From contig BCHX01000004.1 of assembly GCA_001599755.1 (NCBI GenBank), forward strand, positions 3,100,001 to 3,164,000: 64,000 bases of DNA, written 5' to 3'. Below are positions 44,946 through 57,225 of the stretch, piece by piece (position 1 is the stretch's first letter; the number at the start of each line of letters is the position of its first letter). The translations under genes were made by a program, and so were the position numbers. The DNA is from Gliomastix tumulicola. Its lineage: Eukaryota > Ascomycota > Sordariomycetes > Hypocreales > Bionectriaceae. The notes beneath the pieces are model-generated. The model worked only from the letters and a program-made list of their open reading frames with translations, was not told where the DNA came from and made no database searches.

Positions 44946-47822
44946 ATGAATTTCTTATTTAAACTGGTGGCATGGCTTGCCTTGCTAATTCGCACACAGG
45001 CATTTCCTACAAGCTCCGCCCTGCCATCCGCGTCGAATTCGTCGGTCTCAGATAAACGCTGGCCGGCACAGTTGATACATCCCTACGAGGCCATTCCCAA
45101 CTTGGTATCTTGCCAAACATTAAGCGTGGAAAGAGATAGTTCCATTCCATCCGTCTCAAGCTGTTCTGATAGTACATTCGAGCCCGAAAGCACTGCCTTG
45201 ACAGCGAGCAGCGCAGGAAACGTGGAAAATTTCCAGCGCATAGTCGAGACAATTGCTCTCTTCCCGCCACATCCTACCAAGCAGCCAAGTTCCTTTACCA
45301 CTCGGACGAAGTCCTCAACGAACGACTCCTGGATCAGCCATACTCACACGTCACCAACACAGACGCCAACAAACGCAGACATGTGGTCCTCAGATATTTT
45401 TGACAAGCCCATCGATACGAGGCATCCGCCCTCCATGATGAAGGTCCAGGAAGATCACCCTGTTCCACGCGTAGGAGTTGCGGCAGAACCTCCGCTTCAA
45501 ACAAACAAGTTCTACGCCAATTTCTTTCTCGGCGATCAGCGTGCCCCGACCTACACTTTCCCCTATTCCATAGCGTGGGCGGGTGGAAAGGGTTCGGCGG
45601 CTAGTTGGGGCATGGCTTGCTCTCACATTGAGGCAAAGCAAAGAGTCTTTGGACAGGAGAAGGCGCACGGCGCGTCTGCCTACTTCCTCAGTCCTGTCGG
45701 AATCGAATCAATGGTCATATCTGCCAAAGAGCTGGGAAACAAGACGGCCCTGACCACCGACAGCATGACTGCGTTCTCGGCTCGTGTCCATCTGAGTCCC
45801 AGCAGCGATGCGCCGCCAGCCATATCGTTTCCACTTGTTCAAGGGATGGCATATGTCACTGCCGAGTTCAGCAACAGCACCCCGATTGTTCAGTCTGGGG
45901 TCTTCTTCAAGACTGTCACCAAAGTGACTAGAGACCCCAAGTCCAACGTGCGGAAGTTCAATTTCAACCTGGAAGACGGGTCTACGTGGCGTGTATACGC
46001 CTGGTCAACGAAGGGTGAGGGCCTGGATCTTCAAGTGGTCAACAATGGTTTTGCGGAAGCAAAGCGGCCATTCACAGGTGTCATCCAGATCACTAAAGAC
46101 CCGATGACGCCTGGCTCCGAAGATGAGCTTGATGACGGAGCGGGCGTCTATCCCTTGACCGTTGAGCTCTCTGGATCGGTGTCGGATAGCAAGGGTTCAT
46201 ATACCTTCCGGTACAGAAGGGAGGGCCACGGCACTGGTAACATCTACACTTACGCCCTGCCTCACCACATCGGATCGTTCGATGACGAAACAAGGGGAAG
46301 GATCCAGAAAACCAAGTTGCAAACGACCACCAAGGGCATCGCGCGTCTTGTGAAGGGGACCGAATGGACCATGATCGAGCCCAATCTGCCGATTGACATG
46401 GGCTTTGCGCCATGGCATCCCCAGAAAGGCAGTCTGAAGACTCTTTCTGATAATGCCAAAGGCCTCATTCAGGCGGCGGCTGCCAAAGAACTCAGTCAAA
46501 ACATGATTGCCCAAACCAATTTGGACTCCATGTACTTCAGCGGAAAGGTGAGTTGACTAGAGCGTCGCAACTTCCTGAGATCTTGATACTAACCTCATGC
46601 ATAGGCACTTGCAAAGTTCGCCCTGATTCTCTATGTCGCCAACGACCTGGTCGGGGACAAGGGGCTCACCAACACTGGCCTTGGCCAACTCAAAGCAGCT
46701 TTTGGCCAGTTCGCAGCCAACAAGCAGAAGTTCCCGCTCTTCTACGAGAGTGAGTCTAGAATCACCAATATCTGGGCGTTTCTCAGCTGACATCTATCGT
46801 AGCCGCATGGGGTGGGGTGGTATCGTCTGCTACGTACGTCACAGGCAACATGGGGGCCGACTTTGGCAACTCTGCGTACAATGATCACCACTTTCACTAC
46901 GGCTACCACATCCTCGCCGGTGCGATTCTCGGCCACCTTGATCCGGCCTGGCTCGAAGAGAACAAGGAATATGTCAACGCTCTTGTGCGGGATGTTGCTA
47001 ATCCCAGTGCCGAGGATCAATACTTCCCGATGTGGAGGAGTTTTGACTGGTACCATGGCCACAGCTGGGCTCACGGATTGTACGCTGCTCTGGACGGCAA
47101 GGCAAGTTAATGTCCGTGGAATCTGTTGACGCGTGTGCTAACTACTTGTCCCAGAACCAAGAATCGAGCTCTGAGGATATGATGCACGTCTATGCACTCA
47201 AGATGTGGGGTCGAGTGACAGGCGATGCTGCTCTTGAGTCGAGGTATGGCGAGCCGAGAATGCTGTACTGAGATGATATATTGCGGTGCTAATCACAAGT
47301 TGGTCTATAGGAGCAACCTCCAGCTGTCGATTCTCTCGCGCAGCCTGCAGCACTACTACCTATACCAGAAGAACAACGAAGTGCAGCCGGCACAATTTAT
47401 TGGAAACAAGGTCGCTGGCATTCTGTTCGAGAACAAGGTCGACCACACTACCTTCTTCTCGCCTGATATCGAGTGCATCCAAGGAATCCATATGATTCCG
47501 CTTCTCGCACCGACTCCCTTCATCCGCCGCCCCGAGTTCGTGGAGGAAGAGTGGAATGTGTTTTTTAGTAACGGACGAATCGATGATATCCGAAATGCTT
47601 GGAAGGGCATTATCTACGGCAGCTATGCGACTGTGAACCCGAAGTTGGCTTGGGAGTTTTTCTCCTCGAAGCAATTCGACCCTCAGTGGCTTGATGGAGG
47701 AGCGTCTCTGACATGGTTCCTTGCATTCTCTGCGGGTAGGTTCAACATCGAGCCCCCTCCTTACGACTCTCGTGTTGAATCCGAGGCTAACCTGTCTTTC
47801 TACAGCATTGGGTGAGATGTGA
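44946..47822 (+). CDS. GH81 endo-1,3-beta-glucanase (Eng1/Acf2 family)
   Basis: Exons 44946..46547, 46605..46749, 46803..47101, 47155..47243, 47311..47735 and 47806..47822 give 858 residues. A signal peptide (cleavage near Ala19) is followed by a Ser/Thr-rich region, then the GH81 module. It shows PLQTNKFYANFFLGDQRAPTYTFPYSIAW at its start, the catalytic Asp near 610 in YNDHHFHYGYH, and NQESSSED with the Glu pair near 685 and 689. Intron 3 (47102-47154) has a GC donor: AAG|GCAAGT, CTAAC branch, CCCAG. Without it the frame stops at once, while splicing restores DGK-NQESSSED. The last intron (47736-47805: GTAGGT, GCTAAC, TTTCTACAG) gives the family-like end FLAFSAALGEM; unspliced, a non-homologous 29-residue tail results. 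The enzyme cleaves beta-1,3-glucan in cell separation, wall turnover or mycoparasitism. Confidence 0.94.
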
Positions 47823-50173
47823 TGACTCTTGGGCTTGGGTATGGATAATGCGACCTACATAGACATACATGACTTACTTTGTATTAGCTTTTGGACCTCG
47901 GCTGATATGCTCCGCCTCTCCCTTTCCTTACTTAGGATAGAAATATCTTGAAATACATGTACAAAGCTGTCCTATCTTGCGCGTCTTTCAGGCGTCGCCA
48001 ATGGCTCAGCTCCTAACGTCAGACTGCCCTACCCTGAACGGATAGTTAGCCCGCTCTTTCGCGGACCGCCGTCACATGGAAATGCGAACTGCCGGGCGTG
48101 GCTGTGCGAGGACTCGGCCAATCAAAAGGCCAAGCTTACGAGCATCGGTGTCGGGAGGTTGGAGGCTGCACAGCATGATTGGCGCCAGCGTAACAAAGAA
48201 GCTTGTGTCACTGGTGACGACTCGGAGAGCAAGTATTATTGGACTTTGGATCGCAAGGATCTCCGCAAGGATTACCTACGGCATAGTAGTCTGCACCAAG
48301 GTCCATCCCAGGTATGTCGTGAAGATCTTGGACGGACAGCCAACCACAGAACGAGGCATATAGCTGGAGGAGAATGCAGATGAGATCATTGCAGTGTCGG
48401 AAGCGACGCGAGGTGGGAGGAGCATGTGGGAGAGCTCGGAAGGGAGACCGGAAGGCATGGATGGGGGGGAGGAGGCACGGGTGGGGGCCGACGGCGCATC
48501 TCGAGATGGGGAGGAGATTTGTGTCAACAAGTGAGGCCGCCGGCGATCCACAGGTGACAGGACCACCACGCGTTGGATATCATCCGCCCACCTGCCCTTG
48601 TCCCGGAAGACCCCTAGCAGTTACGGGAAGTCTCCCACTGCTTGATCCGACAGTCCGCTAATTACTGGTATTATTTGCCGGGATCGGTATTGGAGTCTGA
48701 CACCGTCTCGCACTCTGATTCCAAAGTTCCCCTTGCGTGTCTGACGATGCGGTGTCTGAAGACCTTTTTCGTCAGCTCGCTGCGCCGTCTGGACGGAGAC
48801 AGTGTCAGGGGACAGTATACCCTGAAGGGGATTAGGATGATATTTACTACTAGTAATCAGTTCCAGTTTGCAACTGCGCCGACCAGTGGAATCATTTGTC
48901 AATTGGCCGAGTGCGCCTCATTGCGACTGCTTTGGGTATTAGGTATTAGAGACCCCGTGGCTGGCCTGTCGTAGCGCGCGCATCGAGTGTGGCTGGGGGG
49001 TCGCGGTCGTCGCTGGGGAGACGTGGCTCAGTAGGACCTAGGCAGAGCGGCTAGGCGGACTGGCAGTTGCCGGGCATGCGACGTCAAATTGCTGAGAGGC
49101 CCGCCAGAGCAATCAACCCCTTGCGCCTTGACCCTCAGGATGTGCTAAAAGGGCCGTCGATTCAGCTCTCGGCGCGCAAAGTTGGAAAGCTTGACCTCAT
49201 CCTCTCCTTTCTCATTACAGCATAGACATTTCCATCTGTTCTTTGTAGAAAAATTCCAGCTATTTGCGCTCTTTACACTCAATTTGTATATCCTTGTTTT
49301 TTTTTCTTTCTTCTTCCTCCTTCATATTTCTTATTGCGCATATATTTTTCCCGCCTTGCCGGCTGTACAATCAATCAATCTGTCCCAGAATCCATTGCGT
49401 CATTGGGAATAAGTCACCTGTCTCGATCATCCCTTCTGGACTGCCCGGGCGTTTCCCCTGTGCCTATACCAATCAATACCAAGGAAAAAAAAAGGAGTGG
49501 CGCATCCCAATCTGCGTCATTAGTCAGTTTGGTGCATCTTCGCGATTCGTCCGACGGTCGGTCAGTCTGTCAATCAATCAGTCAATCACACACGAGGCGG
49601 CCTCCCGCGTGGCTTTCTCCTCCTCCCCGATCAAGGCGGAAAGGCAGCAATCACACACATTCGACAGGCGCCCCCCCTGGACACCCTCTCGCTCACTCTT
49701 CCCCGGAAGGCAAAGCCAATCCTGTTTTTTTGTGCGACAAGCGCTGCAGCCCCGTGCAGCCCGTGCAGCCAATTACCTGCCTCCCAAGTTCGGCGTTGTT
49801 GCATTGCATCACCGGGAAGACGACTCCGCCACACTGCCAGCAAGTCAGGCCGCGAGCTAGTTCGCTCCCACAGCGCGTCGATACACCAGTAGTCGGTGAG
49901 TGCATGCCAGCAAGGACGCCTTTTCGTCAATGATCTCACATCCGACCCGGTTTCCCTAATTCCCCCCAAATCCACAATCGGTACCCTGTCCTGGGCCAGC
50001 GCATCGTCACAGAACATCACACAGCGGATTCATCCCCCCACATAGCGGTGCTCAAGCCTGAAACCATGTTTGGCGATGTGCTAATGGAAGGTCGCTAGCC
50101 TGAAGAAAACCTGCCTGGGGCACCTGCAGAGCTTGTTCCGGCCGCCCACATCCAGAAGCGGGAAGCAACAGTA

Positions 50174-50177
<4 letters not shown>

Positions 50178-50206
<29 letters not shown>
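50178..50206. repeat. (CAG)n trinucleotide repeat
   Basis: Nearly ten perfect CAG units in non-coding DNA upstream of the exchanger gene. Confidence 0.9.
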
Positions 50207-51118
50207 CTCAATTTCCAGGCCAACGCCACCACCCGCCGCCCAAGATGAGTGGTCTTTGTAAGTAGCGGCCCCCCCTTGCTTTTGTCTTTGTCTGCATCAT
50301 CATCCCTCCGAATCCCCCAAGGAGGCCTCTCTCTCTCTCCCTGCATTCCCTCACATTCCCCGTCTGCACCAAGGCGTGCATGCCCTCTGCAAAGTCCTCT
50401 GCAGAGTTGCACCGGGCACCCACACCACCACCCGAGATCATCTCTGCTCCCGCCCACTTTATCCCCCCTGCTCCGGGTCTTGGTGGTGCGAGACCGCCAA
50501 AGGCTCCAATACTCTAGCGTGCACAGCCTCAATTAGAGTGGCCGCGCCCAAAGGTAATTGCTAGCGCCCACGCGCAGAGCCCATCACAATTGTCCTTCAA
50601 TTCCTTGGACTGGACTGCAATGTTATCATGAGTCGCCCTGCCTCTGTCGTTCATTCTCCCTCCTGCGTCTGTTCACCCTGAAGTTCTGCTGGTCTGAACT
50701 CACCTCCGTTTGCCTGTCGCTTCACCCTTCAACCTTTCCCCCGACCACATGCTTGCGCCTCGTTTCGGCAAAAGGTCCCCAGACCAATGCTTGAAGCTTA
50801 GATAGCCAGCGCCCCATTCCTGAGCTGTCAGCAGAGCGCTGCTACTTTATTGGGCGAGCTCCAGCTTAATACTACCTGTCAACAACAAGTCAGTCAGTCA
50901 GTCAGTCAATCTCAGTCAGCCAGTCACTCGTTGTTGGGGTTGCACGCCTCGCGAGCACAGCCTCAGTGGCCTGTTTTGCGCCCGTTCCCCCGCCACTTCC
51001 GCGCGCCCTGCGTTGCCTTGCGCCCTTCTTCCCTTGCCTCACTTTTGGTTGGGCTACTTGAACCAGCCTGGAGCCAATCCATCTTCTTCGGCAACCCCGT
51101 CGTCCTTGTTTTGTTCGC

Positions 51119-51184
51119 ATGGAGCAGCACACTCAGAGAGAAGCCGAGGCTAACCATGCCATTGCGTCCGCACAGTCAATCTAA
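51119..51184 (+). promoter_or_regulatory. Upstream open reading frame of the Ca2+/H+ exchanger
   Basis: A 21-codon frame from ATG at 51119 to TAA at 51182-51184 (begins MEQHTQREAE), 26 nt before the main ATG and in another frame. If in the mRNA it would limit initiation at 51211. Confidence 0.5.
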
Positions 51185-51210
51185 ACTTCTCCAAACAGCT
51201 CAGGCGCCAA

Positions 51211-52844
51211 ATGAGTAATCACAAGCCGGCCAACCACGCCGACGAGCGCACGCCGCTGGTGACAACCATCAATGGCGGCTCGTCGGGGGGCAATCACGAC
51301 CACCATGACTCCGACAGCAACACTACTTCGCCGACTCTGGAGTTCCTCTTCAGTAAGACGCACACACCGGGCCTGGACAGCGAAAGTAGATCTCTGCGCG
51401 CCCTGATATATGTCTGGCACGTCACAAAGGTGACGCTACTAAGCAGTATGTACCTGGATCAAACGTCCTGTCACGCGAACTGCGCCAACTGACGATTGAA
51501 TGTGACAGGCTATGTCAACTTTTTGCTGCCGACGGTGCCCATTGGCATCGTTGCTGGATGCTTTGGCTGGGGCTCGACCGCCGTATTCACCATTAACTTC
51601 TTCGCCATTATCCCGCTCGCTGCTATCCTGTCGTTTGCAACGGAACAGATCTCGGTCAAGCTCGGCGAGACTATGGGCGGACTCCTCAACGCGACCTTTG
51701 GAAATGCTGTCGAACTGATTGTTAGTCTCTGGAATATGCCGGATTTCCCCCACCCTGGTTGCTCACAAACGCGCAGGTCAGCATTGTTGCTCTCAAAGAC
51801 GGTCAAATCGAGGTCGTCCAGTCGTCGATGCTCGGGTCTATCCTGTCCAACCTCCTCCTGGTCATGGGCATGTGCTTCCTCTTCGGCGGTCTCGTCCACC
51901 GCGGTACCAGCGGCAATGGGTCCGAGCAGGAATTCTCCTCGGCTGTGGCGCAGGCTACTTGCTCCCTGATGACTCTATCCTCGGCTTCCCTGGTCATCCC
52001 CGCGGCGGTAAGCAGTCCCTCCGCTTCATCAGTTCCCGTGATAAAGGAATGTGCGCTGACCGATTCTGTAGCTCTACGCCGTTCTTGACCAAAACGACAA
52101 CGACCATGGCGAGAAGGATAAGAGCATTCTCATTCTGTCTCGAGGAACCGCCATCATCCTCCTTCTGCTATACGTTCTGTACCTCGTTTTCCAACTGAAA
52201 ACCCACAGCAACCTGTTCGATGCCAAGGCCAAGCCCGGCGATAGCGAGAACCAGACCATCGTTGAGGAGGAGGAAGAGGTGGAGGAGCCTACTATTGGCC
52301 CTATCGCTGCCGCTGGTGTCCTGGTTGTTACCACGATTCTCGTGGCGATCTGCGCCGAATACCTCGTGGGAAGCATCGACGACCTGGTGGAGCATTCGGG
52401 CATCAGCAAGGCCTTCATCGGTCTGATCCTGATCCCCATTGTTGGTAACGCGGCCGAGCACGTCACAGCCGTTGTTGTGGCTGTCCGCAACAAGATGGAT
52501 CTTGCTATGGGCGTCGCGATCGGCTCCAGCATCCAGATCGCTCTTCTTGTCACCCCTTTCCTGGTCATTGTTGGCTGGATTATTGGAGAGGACATGTCGC
52601 TCCACTTTGAGACTTGTAAGTCCCACAACGAAACTCCCATTTGCTCTGACTGGTCTGGTCTAACCGTGGTTCTGCAGTCGAAACTGTGGCTTTTGCTGTC
52701 TCGGTTCTCGTCGTCACCTACACTGTCCAGGATGGCAAGTCGAACTACCTTGAAGGAGCCATGCTCCTTGGCCTCTACATCATCATCGCTGTGGCCTTCT
52801 ACGCCGCACCGCCCGATGCTCTTAAGAAGCCCGGCGGTCCTTAA
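51211..52844 (+). CDS. vcx1: Vacuolar Ca2+/H+ exchanger, Vcx1/CAX family
   Basis: Exons 51211..51445, 51509..51720, 51777..52007, 52072..52615 and 52678..52844 give 462 residues. Two inverted CaCA repeats are plain: [21 protein letters not shown] (alpha-1) and [34 protein letters not shown] (alpha-2), each with the GNxxE motif whose Glu binds Ca2+. They are separated by an acidic loop ([11 protein letters not shown]), as in CAX transporters. About eleven hydrophobic helices are visible. The cytosolic N-terminus is His/Asp/Asn-rich ([12 protein letters not shown]), perhaps metal-binding or autoinhibitory. It moves cytosolic Ca2+ into the vacuole against H+ and shapes calcineurin signalling. 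Intron 2 splits the alpha-1 motif with a less common GTTAGT donor. Confidence 0.95.
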
Positions 52845-53889
52845 ATGAACACCGCACGTGGCCGAGCGTACGACATTACACTCTTTGCAACATTTCTTTC
52901 AAACTCTTTATTCAACCGCCGTACTCTTCTTCGTTGAAATCCGCCGCGAGTTGCGTACCAGTACGCAGCAGTATTATGGGCTGCAAACGAGGGTGTAGGG
53001 CACACCCACCAGACATTAGCATCATTATTTCTTTTGAACGCTTTCGTGTACATATTTCCTCCCCCAGGCTCCGTTTTGTATTATTTAGCAATTTCTCAGG
53101 AGACGGGCTGGTTTACCTCATGAAAGGTGGGAAAAAAAAACAAAAATCACCTTAAGGAAGGGAAGGGTCCTTTGGAAGGCAATGGGACCTCAAATACTGG
53201 AGCGCGAAGATGTGCAGTAGCGAATCCGGCCGGAGGATGATAGATCCTCGAGAGAATGAATGGATTCTGTTTCTATGATCTAACTACCTCCTTCTGATGT
53301 ATATGCGAAATCTGATGACCTAGAGGGCAGACAGAGCACGTCCCGGACCTCTTACTACCGCCCACAACCCGAGAGTTTCCATGGTCCCTGATCGAGAACT
53401 ATCGGATAGACAGATGTCCAGGCAGTGATCTTCCACACCCCCCCTGGTCTATCTGGGGAAGCCCTGCATGTGTCATCAGGGGTCCCGAAACCTTATCCAG
53501 ACCTGTCCACACCGAGGGCACTGTTCGAACCTCTCCATTCACCACACACATACCTTTTTCCACGTCTTTTTTGAAAAAGGAAAAAAGATCAGAGGGTTCA
53601 ACTGGCAAAATAGTCAATCATATGTCATATAGATAGCATTTAAATGTCATTTAGATGGCAGAGATGGGCGAGATGCTGGGGAGTTGGGTAGAATGTGGCT
53701 GAGATGGAAGTTCTACATTGGGGGAAGATGGGGATTAGATGTGATGTATCTTGCCAACTGCGCCATATATGGTGGCTCCTCCACATGTTCCTGGGAGGAT
53801 ACAGGATGGACTGCTATATGAACCTTTGGACGGTTGCAGGTCACTCAGGGGACGGGGTTGGGCGCCGCCACAAGGTGTGCGCCACATGA

Positions 53890-53946
<57 letters not shown>

Positions 53947-54001
53947 CACAGGGGTGTGGTATGGATGGCATATGTATATTCAGCCTCGAGTTGAGGTGCT
54001 T
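52845..54001. other. Convergent spacer, vcx1 and UTP14, with (AC)n
   Basis: Contains the two 3' flanks and a long dinucleotide repeat. No gene is recognised. Confidence 0.45.
53891..53945. repeat. (AC)n microsatellite
   Basis: A perfect AC tract of 55 nt, about 55 nt past the UTP14 stop; likely within the UTP14 3' UTR as (GU)n. Confidence 0.95.
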
Positions 54002-56866
54002 CTATATGATGGGCTTCGACATGGGCTTGATGATGCCCTGCTTCATGAGGATGCGGGGCTTGATGCTGTCCTGGTGCGTCATCTTGGTCTGCCACTCGGG
54101 GCCGACGGGCATCCGCAGCGAGTGCTCGTACTCTTGTCTCGAGGAGAAGGGATGGGGTAGCTGTGATGCAAGGTAGCGGTCGTTCTGTGAGGAAAGCGGT
54201 GTTAGTACATCGTATGGATTGAGTAAAAATCATTGTGAGAGGGGCGTTTCCACGTACCTTCTTGATGCGCTTCTCGTTGATGATGACCTTGTCGAGCTTG
54301 GCATCCTTGCGGTCCTTCTTCTTAATACCCTCCACCTTGGTGACGAACCGCCCCTGATGGCGCCTCTGCTCCTTTGCGCTGACGCCGTCGCCGACCCACG
54401 ATCCCCAGCCCGGCAGCGTGTTGTCGATGACCTTGTCGTCGTCCGCCTCGGCCATCTCCTCCTTCTCCTGCTCGAACTCGCCGACGACGTCCCCGCCGGC
54501 AAAGGCGCGGGCTACGAGGGCCTGGTCGCGGATGGCCAGGGGCAGATGCTCGTTGTCCGAGTCTGACTCCTCGCCGCCGTTCTGCTGTGCTTCCACTGAT
54601 GATGATGTGCTCCGGGCGGATTTGGCGGATTTCTTGGAGGCACCAACACTGTCGGCGGCGTTGAGGTCGAGGTCGTATTCCCGGTTTGACTTGCTGCCCT
54701 TCGACCGTCTTCCCTTCCCTTGAGACCATGCGCCTTCGGATCCCATGGCTTTGGGCTCGGACTGGCGTTGGTCAGACTTTGCCGCTGCGGAGAGCTTGGA
54801 GCCGCTGCCACTGAGCGTGATCTTGACGTCGTCCTCGTCGTCCTCGTCACGGTGGTTCTTGGGCCGCCTCTTGGATGTGTCGAGAGCTGTGGTGGTGATC
54901 TTGGGGCCGGAGCCGGCGCCGAATTGGCGGCGACCGATCTCCTCTGGTTCCTCGTCGTCGTCTTCTGCGTCCTCGCCGTCAAGCTCTCTGCGGATCTGGC
55001 GGATGACCTCGTCGTTCTCCTTTTTCCTGGCGGCCTCTGCCTTCTGCATGAACTTCATGCTCATGAGGCCTGATTTTGGCTCATCGTCGTCGTCTTCCTC
55101 TAGCGCAGCCAGTTGTCGCCGCAGCGCTGCGTCGCCACCGTCTTCGGAGTCGCTGCCGGAGCTGGAGGTATCGTCGCTGTCAGCCGCAGCACGCTTGCCC
55201 TCCTTTCTCCGCCGCAACTCCTCGTCCTGCCGCGCCATCTCGGTCAGCCCCGTGCGGAACTCCTCGTCCCAGACGGCGCGTTTGGCCCTGTTGCCCAGCT
55301 TGGCCCATTTGCTCTCCTTGTGCCGCTGGCCCACGCGCTCCAACGCCCGGCGCCTGTCGTGGGCTTCCCGCTCCTCCTCGGAGTCGATCTCGCCGGCTTC
55401 GGCCATGCCTTCCTTGGCGGCCATCTCCTCGCGCTCGCGTTGCCTGCGGTGCACCCTGTGGTAGGCTTTGCTCTTGATCTTCTTGATCCGCGCGGCACGC
55501 TTGGCCTCGCGGGAGTGAAGCTCTCGTTCTAGGCGCTTCTTGTTCTGAATCTCCTTCCTCGTGAGCTCGTTGCCGTCGTCGTCATACACTTTCTCCTTCT
55601 CCTTCTTGGGCTTTTCCAACGACAGGCCGCTCTGGTCCATGATGGACAGCACTGCCGACTCGAGCTCGTTGTGTGCCTGGCTGGCCGTCAACGGCTGGAT
55701 CTCCGCGTTGTTCAGCCCGACGGCGCCCGTCGTCTCGGGCAGCGGGAAGACGAGGTGCTCCGCGCGCCGGTTGTGCTTGACCGTGTCCGTCCACCGGTCC
55801 AGCGTCTCGTTGGTCTTGGTGTAGGCGACGCTGCGGTCCAGGCGGTCCTGCTGCCGCCGGGCGAGCGGCACGTCGAGCTTCTTGGCCGCGCCGGGGCGCT
55901 TCTCCTTCTGCTCCTTGCTCATGAGCTTGAGGGAGCTCTTCATGAAGGGGTCGGACAGGTTGCCGAGGCCGAGGTCGGCGATGCTGATCTTCTGCTTCGA
56001 GGATGCCTTGTTCTTGGCATCGTCTTTGTCGTCGTCGCCGCCGTAGCCGGAGACCAGGCCGCGGAGGGCTTTTAGCTGCTCGGGGTCGGCTTCCTCGTCC
56101 TCGTCTACGCTCTCGTCGCTGTCGTCGTCGATCTCGTCATCGCTCTCTGATCCAGATTCGCCGGAGCCGCTCGAGTGGGAGTCGTCCGCTCTTGATTTGG
56201 AGCCATTGGCCTGCTCTTCCTCAGACTCTTCCCACTGGTCGAGGGCGGTTGCTAGGTCGATGGCGTCCGCTCCGAGGGTCTCGCCTTCGTCGTCTTCGGA
56301 ATCATCTTCAGAATCATCGTCGGCGGCGGGCTAAAGCAACCAAGTTAGCATGGATGTGCCCGTATGGGTGTAAACCATCCCCTTACCTTTTTCCCTTTGG
56401 AAGACTTGCTTCCCCGGAATGCGTAGCCGTCGAACTTCTCCTCGTCGCTCTCACCGAACGCCTCGTCACTCTCAATCTCCGAGTCCTCATCATCCTCAGC
56501 CATCCCCCCCAGCTGCCACTCGTTCCCCTCGCTGTCACTCCCAAACTCAGCATCCCCATCTGCTGCCCGTCGATTCGGCCGCTTCACCCTCTTCCGCTCC
56601 GGCATCTCCCCGTCGTCATCCTCGTCCCCCTCGTCGCCGTCGTCATCGTCGCCGTCGTCCCGGGCATGTTTCCGCCTGTCGACCTCGGGCTCGAGGACCC
56701 GTGCCCTCGGCGTCCGCTTCTGGCGTTCTGGGAAGTGGTCCTGCGCGATGCCGAAGGCGTTCAGCGCATTCTTCTGCGACCGCGCCTTGGACTTCTTGTT
56801 GTGGCCGCCGGTCTTGGGCTTCGGTTGCGCCGTGAGGGAACGCCCGTGTGATTGTCGTCCGGGCAT
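54002..56866 (-). CDS. utp14: U3 snoRNP / SSU processome protein UTP14
   Basis: Exons complement(54002..54184, 54258..56330, 56387..56866) give 911 residues. The N-terminal third is highly acidic with basic patches (ERKRVKRPNRR). The conserved core starts near SIADLGLGNLSDPFMKSSLKLM and contains VAYTKTNETLDRWTDTVKHNRRAEHLVFPL. The C-terminus has the Utp14 signature: NTLPGWGSWVGDG, GRFVTKVEGIKKKDRKDAKLDKVIINEKRIKK, then, after the last intron, NDRYLASQLPHPFSSRQEYEHSLRMPVGPEW. Utp14 activates the helicase Dhr1 to release U3 snoRNA during 18S rRNA formation in the nucleolus. Without removal of intron 2 (73 nt) the frame would stay open through the (GT)n tract. Divergent from COX15. Confidence 0.95.
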
Positions 56867-57225
56867 TGTGTTGGTTGCGCCTCACATGAGAAAATTGTAT
56901 GGACTGGCTGGCTGGCTGGCTGGTGGGCGGGTTCTTGTCTACTATGGATTTTTTTATTTTCTGCCGTCGAAAAATTTGGGCGGTGTGAGTAGCTCCGGCG
57001 GGGGCCCCGCATATACCTCACTTTTGTATGGCCACTCCTATAAGATGTAAGTATCTGCAGCTCGCTGACCTTTTACCCTGCAGCGATTCGGTGTTCGGCA
57101 TCCCACTGCAGCCCGTACGATCTTTTTAACGAAGTAGCACTTCGTCCTCTTCTCAGTCAGACCACCTCCGAACATCACCCAGCTTGACAACGCTCAACGC
57201 CCGTCACAGGCTCCCGCCTACACCA
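56867..57225. promoter_or_regulatory. Compact divergent promoter, UTP14 and COX15
   Basis: 359 bases between divergent ATGs. A short GGCT run lies at 56907-56923 and a T-run at 56948-56957. No TATA box is seen, as is common for housekeeping genes. Confidence 0.5.

Larger units (their letters stand above)
47823..51210. other. Gene-free 3.4 kb: GH81 3' flank and vcx1 promoter/leader
   Basis: No open frame resembles a known protein. From about 49.2 kb onward the plus strand is C/T-rich with T-runs, like long fungal leaders. Simple repeats: (CAG)n 50178-50206 and (GTCA)n 50889-50907. A short frame MSGLCK starts at 50248 and contains a GTAAGT donor. A 21-codon uORF lies just before vcx1. ACTACTAGT is at 48846-48854. 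Confidence 0.45.

Noticed and set aside
47736..47815. 29-residue C-terminal tail of GH81 without the last intron
   Set aside because: Splice signals are complete and splicing restores a family-like C-terminus.
50889..50907. GTCA and other short tandem repeats as a possible CRISPR or telomeric array
   Set aside because: They are simple head-to-tail tetramers without spacers and are not TTAGGG; ordinary microsatellites.
53841..54001. Val-Cys repeat coding sequence over the (GT)n tract
   Set aside because: Conserved UTP14 ends at 54002 after splicing; the repeat is 3'-flanking and open only if intron 2 is retained.
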